From assembly GCA_047967505.1 (NCBI GenBank), contig CM106540.1: a stretch of 64,000 nucleotides of DNA, one strand, 5' to 3'. The position numbers were made by a program, and so were the translations under genes. This document shows positions 21,701-32,715 of this stretch, piece after piece. Under the pieces are notes generated by a model that was not told the origin of the DNA, did not search any database, and saw only the letters and a program-made list of their open reading frames with translations. Source of the stretch: Dipteris shenzhenensis. Lineage: Eukaryota > Polypodiophyta > Polypodiopsida > Gleicheniales. How positions within the stretch are numbered: the stretch's first letter is position 1; each line of letters opens with the position of its first letter.

Positions 21701-23030
21701 CAGAGGAGTTCTCTGATTGTTTTAGGGATGAGCTACCTTATGGGTTACCTCCAGAGCGGAATGTTCAGCATAAGATCGAACTAATCCCGGGGGCAGAACC
21801 TGTAAATAGACCTCCCTATCGAATGAGTTTTACCGAAGAAGCGGAGGTGCGAAGGCAACTAGAAGAATACCTCAAGTTGGGATAGATTCAACCAAGTTTC
21901 TCACCTTTTGCTTCGCCAGTGATATTAAAGAAGAAAAAGGATGATACGTTTCGCCTCTGTATAGATTACAGAGCATTGAATAATATCACTATTAAGCACA
22001 GGTATCCGATGGCTCAGATTGATGATTTGCTAGATGCATTACATGGAGCCGTGATTTTCAACAAGATAGATCTTAAGTGTGGCTACCATCAGATCCGGAT
22101 TAGAGCGAGGATGTGCATAAAACCGCTTTCAGAAGCAGGTTTGGTCATTATGAGTTTTTGGTAATGCCCTTTGGACTTACCAATGCTCCTGCTACATTCG
22201 TCATGCTGAACGATTTACTACGTCCGTATATCGAAAAGTTTGTAGTACATTTTATTGACGATATTCTCGTATTCAGTAAAAGTATTACTGAGCATCACGA
22301 ACACTTAAGAATAGTGTCCAGTACTTTGAGGAAAGCCAGTATTTATGTAAATAAAAAGAAAACTATACTGTGTATGGTTAGACTTGAATATTTAGGATTC
22401 ATAATTACTTCAGAGGGGGTAGAAATGGATCCAAAGAAAGTGGCTGCGGTACTAACTTGGCCAATCCCTCAGAGTCTGACCGCTTTGCGATCATTCTTGG
22501 GATTTGTCCAATTTTATCGAAGGCATATCAAAGGATATTCTGAAATATTATCGCCATTAGCTGATCTGACCTCAGATAAAGTACCTTTTATATGGGGACA
22601 GAATCAATAAGAAATTTTTAACGCTGTGAAACAAGCTGTGGTTTCAGGACTGGTGTTAAAAATAGTTGATCCCCAGAAACCATTTTTCCTAGAAACCGAT
22701 GCAAGTGGCATTGCGGTAGGAGTGGTTCTTCTTCAAGAGGGAAGGCCAGTAGCCTTTGAAAGCAAGGAGCTTTCTCCCTCTCAATGAAATTGGCCAACTC
22801 ATGAATTGGAGTTGTATGCTGTTATCCATGCTTTGAAAACATGGAGGCATTATTTGTATGGTTCAGAGTTTTATGTGGATGACAGCCTGACTTGAGGGGC
22901 CGCCAAGCTAGGTGGGCAGAGCTCATGCAGGAGTTTAATTTGACGATTCAGTACCGAAGAGGGAAGGATAATAAGGTTGCTGATGCTTTGTCTCGCATTA
23001 CGCACAATATGAGTTTTACGGTATTAGAGA
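21701..23030 (+). pseudogene. Ty3/gypsy RT and RNase H
   Basis: RT motifs: [64 protein letters not shown] and the catalytic FIDDILVF. RNase H follows with FLETDASGIAVG and HELELYAVIHALKTW. A stop interrupts near 21882, a frameshift near 22110 after the KIDLKCGYH block, and stops near 22608 and 22786. In RNase H about 35-40 bases are missing near 22880 relative to the minus-strand copy, which shifts the frame. Confidence 0.88.
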
Positions 23031-24335
23031 GTGCTCTAATGACCGAGATTAGAGAAACTCAAAAGGTGGACGAGTTTGTCCAGAGCTTATGGCCTAAAGC
23101 TCATGTGTTTAGACCCGGGAAAGAAAAGGATGACTTGGCATCTAGAAAAGGCCAAACATATGCAAGATATACCATAAGGGATGGTATGCTGAAAAGAAAT
23201 GGCAAGGTTATAGTATCTAGTCAGAATGATCTCAGGCAGAGAGTCATTCGACACTGCCATGATAGCCCATGTGCGGGACATCCAGGAGTCGAGAAGACAT
23301 ATGATCTCGTAAAGTGAGATTTCTTTTGGCCAAAGATGAAAAAGCATATTCATGAATATGTGACACGGTGTTTCTCGTGTTAGGTAAGTAAGGCAGAACG
23401 GGTGAAGCCACCTGGACTTTTGCAGCCCTTGGAAGTACCACTAGGTAAGTGGGAGAGCATTTCCATGGACTTTATTGTGGGTCTGCCTACGACACAAGGA
23501 GGGTATGATTCTATCCTTGTGGTGGTTGATCGTCTAACCAAGATGGCTCACTTCATTCCGACTAGAGAGTCTGTTAGTGCCCCGCAAGTGGCGGATTTGT
23601 TTATTAGACATATATTTCGTCTGCATGGATTGCCTAGATCCATAGTGTCAAACAGAGATGTCAGATTTACCGGTCATTTTTGGACAGTGGTATTTGAGAC
23701 TCTAAGGACTGAGTTGGGAATGAGTAGTGGGGATCATCCTGAAACGGATGGTCAAACGGAGAGAGTCAACCAGATTTTAGAGGATATGCTAAGGGCATAT
23801 GTGTCATTGAGGCAACATACATGGGACAAGTGTTGCCATTGTTAGAGTTTGCCTACAATGATAGAAAACATTCCTCCACGGAGTTTAGTCCGTTTGAATT
23901 GAAATATGGTTATAGACCAGCAAATCCAACTACTGTTGGAATACCTCAGAGAGTGCCTAGTGCCGCGAACTTTATGGTTCAGATGCGGGAGATGCTAGCA
24001 CTTGCGAAAGCTAATATCCGCCAGGCTATGGATAGAGCCAAGGCGTATGCGGATGAAAACCAGTCTATAAGAGAATTTAATGATGGAGAAAAAGTTTTTC
24101 TCAGAGTTCCTTCGCACTCGAAGTCGTTAACTTCAGGAGAGTGTGCTAAGTTATCACGTTGATATTGTGGGCCGTGGTTAATTCTAAAGAGAATAGGCAA
24201 GGTAGCGTATAAATTAGAATTGCCACAGGGTTGCAAGGTGCACCCAGTGTTTCATGTTTCTCATTTAAAGAAATTTTTGCATATTGGTGACTCACTAATC
24301 GAAGGTGTGGTTTTATTTCAGGAGATAGAGGATAA
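23031..24335 (+). pseudogene. Ty3/gypsy integrase
   Basis: Integrase inserts the cDNA. The H2C2 zinc site begins with RHCHDSPCAGHPG (about 23250) and CFSC (about 23371). The core shows SMDFIVGLPTT (first D), S-N-R-D-V-R-F (second D) and HPETDGQTERVNQ (E). C-terminal motifs: EFAYNDRKHSSTEFSPFEL, a [10 protein letters not shown] block and [14 protein letters not shown]. Interrupted by stops near 23316, 23381 and 24160 and by a shift near 23825. The catalytic D-D-E residues remain. Confidence 0.87.
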
Positions 24336-24511
24336 TGCAAGACACAAACCAACAAGAATCCTGGACCGAGGAACAATGCAAGTGTGAAATCGAAAGATAC
24401 CCACGGTGTTGGTTGCATGGAATGGTCAGCCTCTATCAAAAGCTACCTAGGAATCCGTATACCAGTTGCAGAGAGTGTTCCCAGACTTTATCATCGAGGA
24501 CGCTAATGTTT
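24336..24511 (+). pseudogene. Chromodomain-like C-terminus of gypsy integrase
   Basis: After integrase the frame reads [10 protein letters not shown], then IPTVLVAWNGQPLSKAT, and FPDFIIEDANV. This is the layout of the chromodomain tail that directs chromoviruses to particular chromatin. A stop sits where the core tryptophan after SKAT is expected (TAG for TGG), and another follows MQV. Assignment rests on short motifs. Confidence 0.55.
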
Positions 24512-24524
24512 GAAGAGGGAAGGA
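24512..24524 (+). promoter_or_regulatory. Polypurine tract of gypsy element
   Basis: GAAGAGGGAAGGA ends directly before the 3' LTR. Confidence 0.85.
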
Positions 24525-24525
24525 A

Positions 24526-24988
24526 TGTTACGCTCTAGCTGAGGTGGCATGACCTCGGAAGAATCAGTCGACATTTCCCTTAAGGATCTACGTTTGTAAT
24601 ATATGTGTTTGCGCTTCATGTAAATGATCGGGAGGGAATTAATGTCAAGGTCCTAGTTGAGGGCTGATAGCACCAGACTAGGTGGATTTAAGGCTAAGGG
24701 CCTAATGCAAGAAATGTGCCTAGGGGCAAAGGATTTCAAAGTATCCCAAGAGAGGGGAAAAAAAGATGCATTAGGAAAGGCCCTATAATGATGGCATGTG
24801 GCATCTAGATCCATCTAGGGAGATGGGGCTTGTAGGAGTTAGTGAGAGAATGAGAAGGGACCTTCACGTATGTTTTTCAGATTTTGATTTTCTCTGTGTG
24901 TACTCTCACACTCCAGCAAGGTTGGCTGGGTGGAAAGTTATGATGCTAGCTCCCGTGATTATCAGTAGTTAGTTGAGAGTCTGTAACA
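24526..24988 (+). repeat. 3' LTR of gypsy element
   Basis: 463 bp, TGTTACGCTC to GTCTGTAACA. Same length as the 5' LTR. Confidence 0.92.
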
Positions 24989-24993
24989 ATCAT
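24989..24993. repeat. Target-site duplication ATCAT, right
   Basis: Matches 18254-18258. Confidence 0.88.
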
Positions 24994-25974
24994 CGTTAGA
25001 AGATGCTAGAGAAGCCAATACAAGATTTGAAACACCATAAGGTAGGCTCATCCGATATCACTTTAGTAAATTTAGTATACACTTGATGAGTAATGTTTCG
25101 ATCTTATTTGGCATGTGGAAAAGATGGATCTCTGTAAAGAAGAGCTCCTTATCAAGCATTGATAGACTAGAATAGACTTCATAAAGTTACGTGCTTGTTG
25201 AAGAAGCAATTTCAGTCAAGCATAAGACAATCTAGGTGCACTTGCTTGTACATGTAGTGGATGAGGTAGCCATTGTGGGAACAATTCTAGATGTATTCCC
25301 TCAAATTTAGGTTTTCAAAACCTTGAAGGTGTTTGGGAGGCAGGAAGCAAGGCTTGAGGGAAGCATAAGAGTCGTTTGTATATATTACAAAGTTGCTTGA
25401 ACACATGGATCCTAGTATGCCATTCCTTTGGCAAAATAGGATGATTATGAGGGAAGCATAGGAGTCATTTGTATATATCACAGAGTTCTTGAACACATGG
25501 ATCCTAGGATGCCATTCCTTTGGCATAATAAGAATGATTATTGTCTAGTGGTTGAGGTTAAAGGAAAAGGGATTACAAGAAAGAAGAACAAATCTTTGAG
25601 GAAGAAGAACATACTATTCAACAATTTTGGACTTTCTCACTTTGTTTGGACTTTTTTCTAGAGTGATCACCTTCAACCAATAATGATGTTTTAAACTTTG
25701 AATTTGGGTAAATTTGCAACACTACCTAGGTCACCTCCATACAAACATGATGTAGCAAAATATAAAATGCGGCAAAGTTGTAAAGTGGTGACCTCTTGTC
25801 AATAATGATCTAGTAAACTCATGACTTAAATAGAGTAATTCAAGAGTCTTTTGGATTCAACCTATAAAGATGGTGTAAAGATACACTATTTGTCTAAAAC
25901 AATGCATTGACTTTGTTTTCCTATGCTTCTTGTTCATAGTTATTAGATTCTATTACTACATATTGACTTTGATG
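24994..25974. other. Anonymous DNA, no gene
   Basis: Flank of the gypsy insertion site. No recognisable frame; contains a 2 x 93-bp tandem duplication. Confidence 0.5.
25356..25541. repeat. 2 x 93-bp tandem duplication
   Basis: Unit begins GAGGGAAGCATA and contains ACACATGGATCCTAG and GCCATTCCTTTGGCA; the copies differ by several substitutions and small indels. Confidence 0.88.
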
Positions 25975-26181
25975 TGTTGGGTGCAGGAAGCAATGGAACG
26001 GGAGTGGAGTGCAGGAAGCAAACAACAAGCTGGAGCAAAACATAGTACTGCTCAAATGGACAAGAGGAAAATACAAAGGGTGGCCTATATGGCCCCCAAG
26101 TCAACCATATGGTTGACTAGAGAATTTGACTCATTGAGTTGACCTGACCTACAAGGCTCATACTAAGGCTAAGTGCTAACA
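25975..26181 (-). repeat. Candidate 3' LTR of copia element
   Basis: About 207 bp bounded by TGTTGGGTGC and AGTGCTAACA, inverted-repeat-like ends, directly next to a polypurine tract. Only one copy is visible, so the left limit is a guess. Confidence 0.45.
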
Positions 26182-26196
26182 AACCCCCCTCCATGG
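26182..26196 (-). promoter_or_regulatory. Polypurine tract
   Basis: Minus strand CATGGAGGGGGGTTT ends at the putative LTR start. Confidence 0.65.
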
Positions 26197-26299
26197 TATG
26201 GCTGAAGTATCTTGGAAATATCTCTGGAAACTACATCATGGTTGCACATATTCGTCCCAGAGGGATATAGCAACCTATGATATGTACATAGTGACCCCT

Positions 26300-27890
26300 C
26301 ACGTAACAAAAGGAGCCAAGTGTAAAGCATGTCGAAATGCCTCAAGCTTGGGACACAGTAAAGCTTTCGTGAAAAGATCTGCCGAGTTGTCCTCGGTGGG
26401 AACATAAGACAACTAGATGTCTCCACCTGATAGTCGCTCTCGAACATAGTGATAGTGGACTTCAATATGCTTTGTGTGCACATGAAACACTGGGTTTCTA
26501 GCAACCGCCAAAGCACTCTAGCTATTGGTGTAGATCGTAGTAGAGTTGGGTTTCTGAATGGTATCAAGATCTGTAAGTAACTTGCGAAGCCAAACGCACT
26601 TTACTGTAGCTGTGAAAGCTGCTCTGTACTCAGCCTCACAACTGGATGTGGCAACTGTAGGCTGCTTCTTACTAAACCAAGAGATGCATGAAGCTCCAAG
26701 CATAAAACAGTTGTCACTGTGTGACACCCTAGTGTTGTAACATCCTACCCAGTCGCTATATGTGAATGCATGCAAAACAAGTGAGGCCTCCTTTGAACCA
26801 TAGAGTAAACCCAAATGTTGTGTGGCCCTTAAGTATCGAAAGACCCGCTTCACTGCTTGCCAATGCTGCGTACTAGGCTTGTGCATGTACCTGCCGAGAT
26901 GGAAAATTGCATACTAAAGATTAGGCCGGGTATGACAAAGGTATATGAGGCAACCAACAACCTGTTGCAATCCTCGAATTGGAAGCGATCAGGGAACTGT
27001 CCAATATGCTTGGACTGACTCATCATTATATCCCCCTCAACATATGCAAACTGTATGCCCAAATAATAGTGCAACCGGCCCATATTTGTCATGGCAAAAG
27101 ATTGCTGTAAATCAGCCTTGAAATATGCAATTTATTCCATATATGGCCCAATAATAAGCATGTCATTCACATATAAAATGAGATTTAAAAATTCTGATGC
27201 ACTCTTTTGGACATAAAGATTGGCCTCGGTTGGGCTACTTTGAAAGCCACGGGCTGTCAAAAATGCATGTATCTTTGCATACCATGCCCAGGGTGCCTGC
27301 TTTTAGCCACAGAGGGATTTTCTAAGCCAACAAACCATATTTTTAGAACCTAATTGTTCAAAATCAGATGGTTGAGTGACATAGACCTCTTCTTGAAGAT
27401 CACCATGAAGGAAGGCACTCTTGATGTCCAGCTATTGAAATTCCCAATGCCAATGAGATGCCATAGCAATAACACACCTGATAGTAGTAATGCGTGAGGT
27501 GGGAGCAAAGGTCTCCTCAAAGCCAATGCCATGTTGCTGTGCATATCCCTTTGCAACCAAGCGGGCTTTGACGCGGTCAACACTGCCATCAACTTTCCTT
27601 TTGACCTTGTAGACCCACTTTGTGCCAATGGCACGCTTGCCTGCTGGCAAGTAACACAACTCCCAAGTGTTGTTGGCATGAATGGATTCAAGCTCAGCCT
27701 TCATGGCATCCATCCATTCCTTGCTGTTGTCAAAGGCATCCTTGTGACATAAAGGTTCCTCATTGCAAGTAGTAGCAACCAAAGCTATAGCCAAATAGTT
27801 GCGATGCATATGTTTATGCGCACCTCTAGTGTGGGCTGGCAAAGGCTTAGCTTGTTTGCTGTCCTTGAGTGTGTCCAAAAGCCATCTTGG
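26300..27890 (-). pseudogene. Copia RT and RNase H
   Basis: RT motifs on the minus strand: KEWMDAMKAELESIHANNTW, GTKWVYKVKRKVDG, RVKARLVAKGYAQQ, FEETFAPTSR; then, in other frames, segments up to ILYVNDML-like sequence near 27170 and MTNMGRLHYYLGIQF. RNase H shows HWQAVKRVFRYLRAT, a Y-S-D-W-V-G-C segment, CEAEYRAAF and the end NSADLFTKALLCPKLEAFRH near 26330-26390. Stops and shifts break it into at least four pieces. Confidence 0.82.
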
Positions 27891-27894
27891 GACT

Positions 27895-28206
27895 AATTTT
27901 TGCTATTTAATGACAACACTCTCCTGTGCAACTACTTGCTCAATAGCATGATCATCAACTAAAGGCATATTAGGCTGAATAGGAACTATTGGAGGAGGAT
28001 GTGCACTGGTAGAAGTGTATGGCACAACACTCTGCACTGGCTGCTCTGATCTGTGGGCGATTGAAAGAGAGGCAACAATGTATCAAAGACATTAGTGGAA
28101 TCAACAGTAGGCTTTTTTTTGCATTCCAGCCAAGGTAAAGGCCATTTTTAGCAAATACAACATCCCTACTGACAATGACCTTGCCCGTGCTGGGCTGATA
28201 CAACCT
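27895..28206 (-). pseudogene. Copia integrase-RT linker
   Basis: Translates to K-V-I-V-S-RDVVF and then a stretch with VFDTLLPL in another frame, the usual link between integrase and RT. It resembles the linker in the 1.5-2.3 kb fragment. Confidence 0.6.
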
Positions 28207-28887
28207 TTATCCCTTGCTTTCTATGCTATAACCAATGAATATGCATTTTACGGCTTTGTCTTCAAGCTTGTGCCTCAACTGAGATGGCACATGAGTATAA
28301 GGCAATGACCCGAAAATCCGCATATGAGAAATTTCAGGTTTGCGACCGTGCCATGCCTCATAAGGTGTGATAGTCTTCAATGGGTGCTCGATTGAGCACA
28401 TAATTTCATCCGCATTAATGAGATGCTCTTTCAAATCCTTGATTTTTTTGATGTATGGATCCATGCTACCCCCCTCTTCCATTTTGACATTCTCCAATTG
28501 TCTACATAAGAAAGCAACACGTGCCTCATTGTGAGCATGGTAAAGGTGAGCCAAGATGTCCCACATAGCCTTTGATGTTTTGCAAGACCAAATGTGAGGA
28601 ATGATATGTCTCTTGACTGAAAAAGCAATGATAGAATGTCCTTGGGCATCTCTACCATCCCATCTAGCTTGTTCCGGTGTAGGAGGTGTGGCTGGAGTAG
28701 TAGTAGATCGAGAGGTGGTTGTAACAGCTGCACTAGCGGTGGCAGTAGATCGAGAAGTCACTGTAGCAGCTGCACCAACTATAGCAATAGCAGAAGTGGA
28801 TGCCACAGAGGAAGGGCGAAGATTCGTTCCTGAGACAATACCCAAAATGTTTTGGCAACCAACAAATGTTTCACCATGTATGACCAC
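28207..28887 (-). pseudogene. In-frame gag-integrase fusion (internal deletion)
   Basis: A 226-codon open stretch. It begins as gag: a Ser/Thr/Ala/Pro-rich N-terminal part, then EQARWDGRDAQGHSII, KAMWDILAHLYHAHNEARVA, and KKIKDLKEHLI. It jumps at about 28400 to the C-terminus of integrase: TPYEAWHGRKPEISHMRIFG, then the segment ending AVKCIFIGYS. The zinc knuckle, protease and integrase catalytic core are missing, a loss of about 2 kb, yet the frame is kept. The first visible codon is GTG, so the true start lies upstream or is lost. Confidence 0.8.
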
Positions 28888-28919
28888 ATGGGATAATTGG
28901 GTCCATTGAGCCTGTCCTC

Positions 28920-30360
28920 AGCTGAGAACATACCCATCCTTCCCATGGCAAAAATAAATCCCTAAGGAAAAATGTGCACTCAAGAGTAGGCTCAAGGCTT
29001 TCACTACAAAATAAGCTGGCTGTCCAAAAATGACAGCATATGGCAGGCAATGACAAACCAAAAATTGGTTGCTCAAATGATGAGCTAAATGCATGTCCTG
29101 TCCCCAAAAGTATGACCTGCAAATTAATATCTGCTCGGTCAAAGGACCCCCCTACCAAAGATAGCTGTCTTGCCAAAACAAGGGGCAAATGTCTACAACT
29201 ATATCCAATGATCAATTGAGCTATGAATGTCCCAAATGGAGGCTACATGCCTCAAATCTGACAAGACAACAAGCCTTAATCAAGGGGCAAATGCATAATA
29301 TACCCAAATTGAGGTGATTAAAGCAAATGTCATTGCAATGGACAACAAATCTGGCAAAAGCCCCAAAATCTGAGAGGGCAAATATGCCAAAAATAGGGCA
29401 ATTGGGAAAAGCCGCAAATTGTGCTGCAATGCAAATGTGATTCAACGTGCTACAATTCCAAGACAATGTCAATGTTCCTGCATGTCAATGTCTACCAAAT
29501 GCCCAAAATTGGCTGTACCAAGCCAATGTCACTGCAAATTTCAACAAAATTGACAAAACCCCCAATTTCTGAAAGGGCAAAATTGTCAAAATTTGGGGCA
29601 AATGACCAAAAGCCCCAAATTTTGCTGAAATAAAACAAATGTGAAAAAATTACTTGCAAATCTAAAAATATTTCGCAATTTGTTAGCAATAGATCCAAAA
29701 TCCCCAGTGTTGGAGTGGAAATGACAAAATCCCCCAAATGTGACCAAAAGGAGAAAATGTCACTGCAAAATTTGCAAATGTGACACAAAAGCCCCAATCT
29801 CTAGATCAGAATCTCCTCAATGTCACTGCAATGTGTGCAAGTGTGACATAAAAGAGGGTGAAAAGCTTCAAATCCAACTGCACCAGGTAGATCTGAGTCA
29901 AGAGGGAGAGAATCCCAACCAAATGGTGCTAGAGCAAGTTGGAGCTCCTGGAGGAATGCCCAAATGATTAAAAAGAGTCCACATCTGAGCAAAACCTCCA
30001 AAAACTATTAAAAAATGCTCGAAATCAACTACTGACAAGTCGTCTGAATTCCTAGTAGCATCGCGCACCTGTCCATACGGCTGAATAGATGTCCATACAA
30101 CTATACTGACAAAATTTTTTCCTACTTGAAATGGTGCGAGACAGGGCCGTTTGTATGCAAGAAGCTCAAAATTTTTTTAAAATGTTGAAATCGTACCTCG
30201 AAAAGTAAAAAAACAGTCATTGGAGTGTTTTTCTGCTCAAGAAATAGGTTTCTGGCGATGAAATGAGGCGGCGGACTGAGCTGGAGGAAAATGGCAAGTA
30301 GGAGCAATGGGAGAGCACGAGGGAAGGTAGGTAGGAGCATGAGAACCTCAAAATATTTTG
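28920..30360 (-). other. Repetitive copia leader, no gene
   Basis: Long CA/AT-rich leader in which a motif with CAATGTCA(C/T)TGCAA and GGCAAAA...GCCCC recurs near 29328, 29523, 29756 and 29818, giving a degenerate array with a period near 195 bp. No supported frame. Confidence 0.55.
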
Positions 30361-30419
30361 AGAAGAACGATGAATTGGATATTTCTTAAACATCAAGACT
30401 GTGTGGTAGTATTCTTTGA

Positions 30420-31140
30420 AGAGATATTGGTCTTTAGTAAATACTTTGAAGAATAAAGAAACATTTAGAGTTATTGTTTAAACTCTAGAAGGAAAGCCAA
30501 CTTATCTTAATCTTGAAAAGGGTCATTTATTTCAAGACCAAATACAATACTTGGGTCATATTAGATTGACAAGTGAGGATCAGGCTAATGGAATTTGAAT
30601 GGATCTAAAGAAGATAGAGTGTATAGTCACATGATTGAGACCCGAGATATATAAAAGTTGAGATCATTTCTAGGTTAATAGGAAGTTTTTTAAGAGCTTT
30701 GCATTTATTACACATCCATTGATAGAACTTCTTAGGAAAGCTAAACATTTACATCAGATTAAGCAATACGATAAAGCTTTTAGAGCTTTGAAAAAAGCTT
30801 TTACAAAATTCCAATGTTATAGCCACCAAATTTTCTAGACCATTTTTTAAAGTTGTTCTAATGCTACTGGCTATGGGATTGGAGAAATGCTTATGCAGGA
30901 TAAGCATCCCATAGCATAGGCATTCATCATTGTTGTTCATGTGCTAAGAATGTGGAAACATCATTTGATGGGAGTTGAATTCTCATTAAAATGGATCAAA
31001 AAACAATTAGCATTTATTCACTCACCTTTACATCAGATAAACACATCAAATGGGCATCATTTATATAGAGGATTCGATGCATGATTCAAACACCATCCAT
31101 TTGAAAACATGAAAAACTATTTACAAATCGAATACCGATA
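30420..31140 (+). pseudogene. Ty3/gypsy RT/RNase H relic
   Basis: Plus-strand translation with many stops gives IQYLGHI, then MDLKKIECIVT, SFAFITHPLIELLRKAKH, F-R-A-L-K-K-A-FTKFQC, GIGEMLMQDKHPIA, and WKHHLMGVEFSLKMDQKTI. This is the end of a gypsy RT and RNase H of a different family from the other two gypsy copies. It is old and has no LTR in sight. Confidence 0.75.
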
Positions 31141-31149
31141 AGATAAATT

Positions 31150-31257
31150 GCTATATATATTCCACCATTTGAATGTAGGAAAGCCTTTTAAAAACAGGAT
31201 CCAAGATTTGCTATATAGATTCCACCATTTCAAAGTAGGAAAAGAGGATCCAAGATT
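31150..31257. repeat. 60-bp imperfect tandem repeat
   Basis: GCTATATA(T/G)ATTCCACCATTT...GGATCCAAGATTT occurs twice, starts 31150 and 31210; the second copy is shortened. Confidence 0.7.
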
Positions 31258-31869
31258 TTCTAATATATGGATTAACTTGGAAAATAAATTGGAATCCTAT
31301 GTCAGAATATTCATATACTATAGATACATTTTCTATGAAAAGAGATTATGAATCACTCAACACTTTGGATGGCTATAATGAAAGAAATACATCAGGCACC
31401 ATACATGGGGCATAGGAGAGTTGTCAGGAGAAGCATACTGCAAGAAAGACTAGATGCACATGAACCTCCTTCTTCATTCAGGATGCCAAAACTCAAAACT
31501 CCATCCTTACACTATTCACTTTTACATACATATACGAGGGTGTTTGTCACCTACGATCGTGTCATCGCTCATTGTAGAATGGGTTTTCACAAGTGTAGCA
31601 TAGGTCCTCAAGTCATATTCCGATGAAAGGTGTAGGCTAAAGCGTGGAAAGCAGTTCTAGCTTGTGCTAGGCGAGGAAGAAGAGTTGATCACATGGATTG
31701 GTGGAGGTTTTCACCTCCATGGGAGTTCAAGGGTTTAGAAGAAGGACAGGGTTGAGGAAACTAATGATGGGTACTAGGGCTTAGAAGGAGTCCAAGGTTG
31801 AGAGAGGGTTTCAGGTTGAGGAGTGGAGAGCTAGCCTCGTTCACTGATTCACGGGGTTAAGGGTTTAGA
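31258..31869. other. Anonymous DNA, no gene
   Basis: Short direct repeats of AGGGTTTAGAAG(G)AGG in the last 150 bases. No supported gene. Confidence 0.4.
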
Positions 31870-32092
31870 AGGAGGTACCAGGTTCAAGAGGAGGAATGGA
31901 GGTAGAAGGGAGGAGGAGGAGGAGGAGGAGGAGGAGGGAGGAAGCAAGAGGGAGGAAGGAGGAGGAGGACGGAGGAGGAGGGAGGAGGAAAGAGGAGGAG
32001 GGAAGAGGAGGAGGGAGGGAGAAGGAGGAGGAAAAGGGAGGAGGAGGAGGAGGAGGAGAAGAGAGGAGAAGGGAGGAGGAGGAGGAGGATAG
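31870..32092. repeat. (GGA)n purine tract
   Basis: About 200 bases almost purely purine on the plus strand, built from GGA/GGAA units. Any Arg/Glu- or Ser/Pro-rich frame here is an artefact of the repeat. Confidence 0.9.
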
Positions 32093-32236
32093 GAGATTGC
32101 AAGGTTGGAACATGCTGTCACAATGAGGGAGCATGGACCCAAGGAGAACAAGCACATGAACACCAAAGTGAAACTGAACACTGAACCTCAAAGAGTGGGA
32201 GCTTCATTCCATTGAGAGATTTATACACATGTGAGT

Positions 32237-32375
32237 CTCTTCACTTGTGAAGGTACCTTCGGGTCCCTTCACTTGTGAAGGTACCTTGTGAGGATACCTT
32301 TGGGTCCCTTCACTTGTGAAGATACCTTGTGAGGATACCTTTGGGTCCCTTCACTTGTGAAGATACCTCAAAGAG
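32237..32375. repeat. 41-bp tandem repeats with hairpin core
   Basis: Units start at 32258, 32299 and 32340, with a partial unit at 32237. Each holds CTTCACTTGTGAAG, a 6-bp inverted repeat with TT loop, and GAGGATACC. Confidence 0.88.
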
Positions 32376-32715
32376 TGAAGGCTTTTAGTTTCTCTCTCTC
32401 TAGTAAGATCTTGATTTTACAAGTAATGACTAGATCTTTTCTAGAGAGGATTTTGGCTATCCTTGTCCTACTAGATTCCTCAAACCTTCTTTCAAGCTCA
32501 TGATATTACAAGCGGAGCTTTGCCATGCTACTCCACACACACACTAATCTCATCTTCGTTGCTCTAGACTATACTTCTGTCCCTTGTTGTGCCACAGGTT
32601 GAACAAATACCTTTCACACACATACTTTAAAGAAAACACATCATCTTATATATCCACATACATGCATATACTCTCATCCATACATCGATGCATCTACAAT
32701 CTCCCCCTCAAGCTC

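Larger units (their letters stand above)
18259..24988 (+). mobile_element. Full-length decayed Ty3/gypsy (chromovirus-like) element
   Basis: This 6730-bp element has 463-bp LTRs with TGTTAC/GTAACA-type ends, an ATCAT target duplication, a tRNA-iMet primer site, a polypurine tract, and gag-protease-RT-RNase H-integrase in gypsy order. A chromodomain-like tail follows integrase. I counted about 24 substitutions and a few indels between the LTRs, so roughly 95 percent identity. Many stops and several indels make it inactive. It is the same family as the minus-strand copy at 2560-13516. Confidence 0.92.
25975..30360 (-). mobile_element. Internally deleted Ty1/copia element
   Basis: Minus-strand element with a candidate 3' LTR, polypurine tract, RNase H, RT, a gag-integrase fusion and a long repetitive leader. 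No 5' LTR or primer site was found at the right; it seems truncated near 30360, where a gypsy relic begins. Confidence 0.7.

Noticed and set aside
31849-32191. Arg/Glu-rich and Ser/Pro-rich frames on both strands
   Set aside because: Direct products of the (GGA)n tract.
32237-32375. 41-bp repeats as a CRISPR-like array
   Set aside because: Units are contiguous without unique spacers, in a plant nuclear context.
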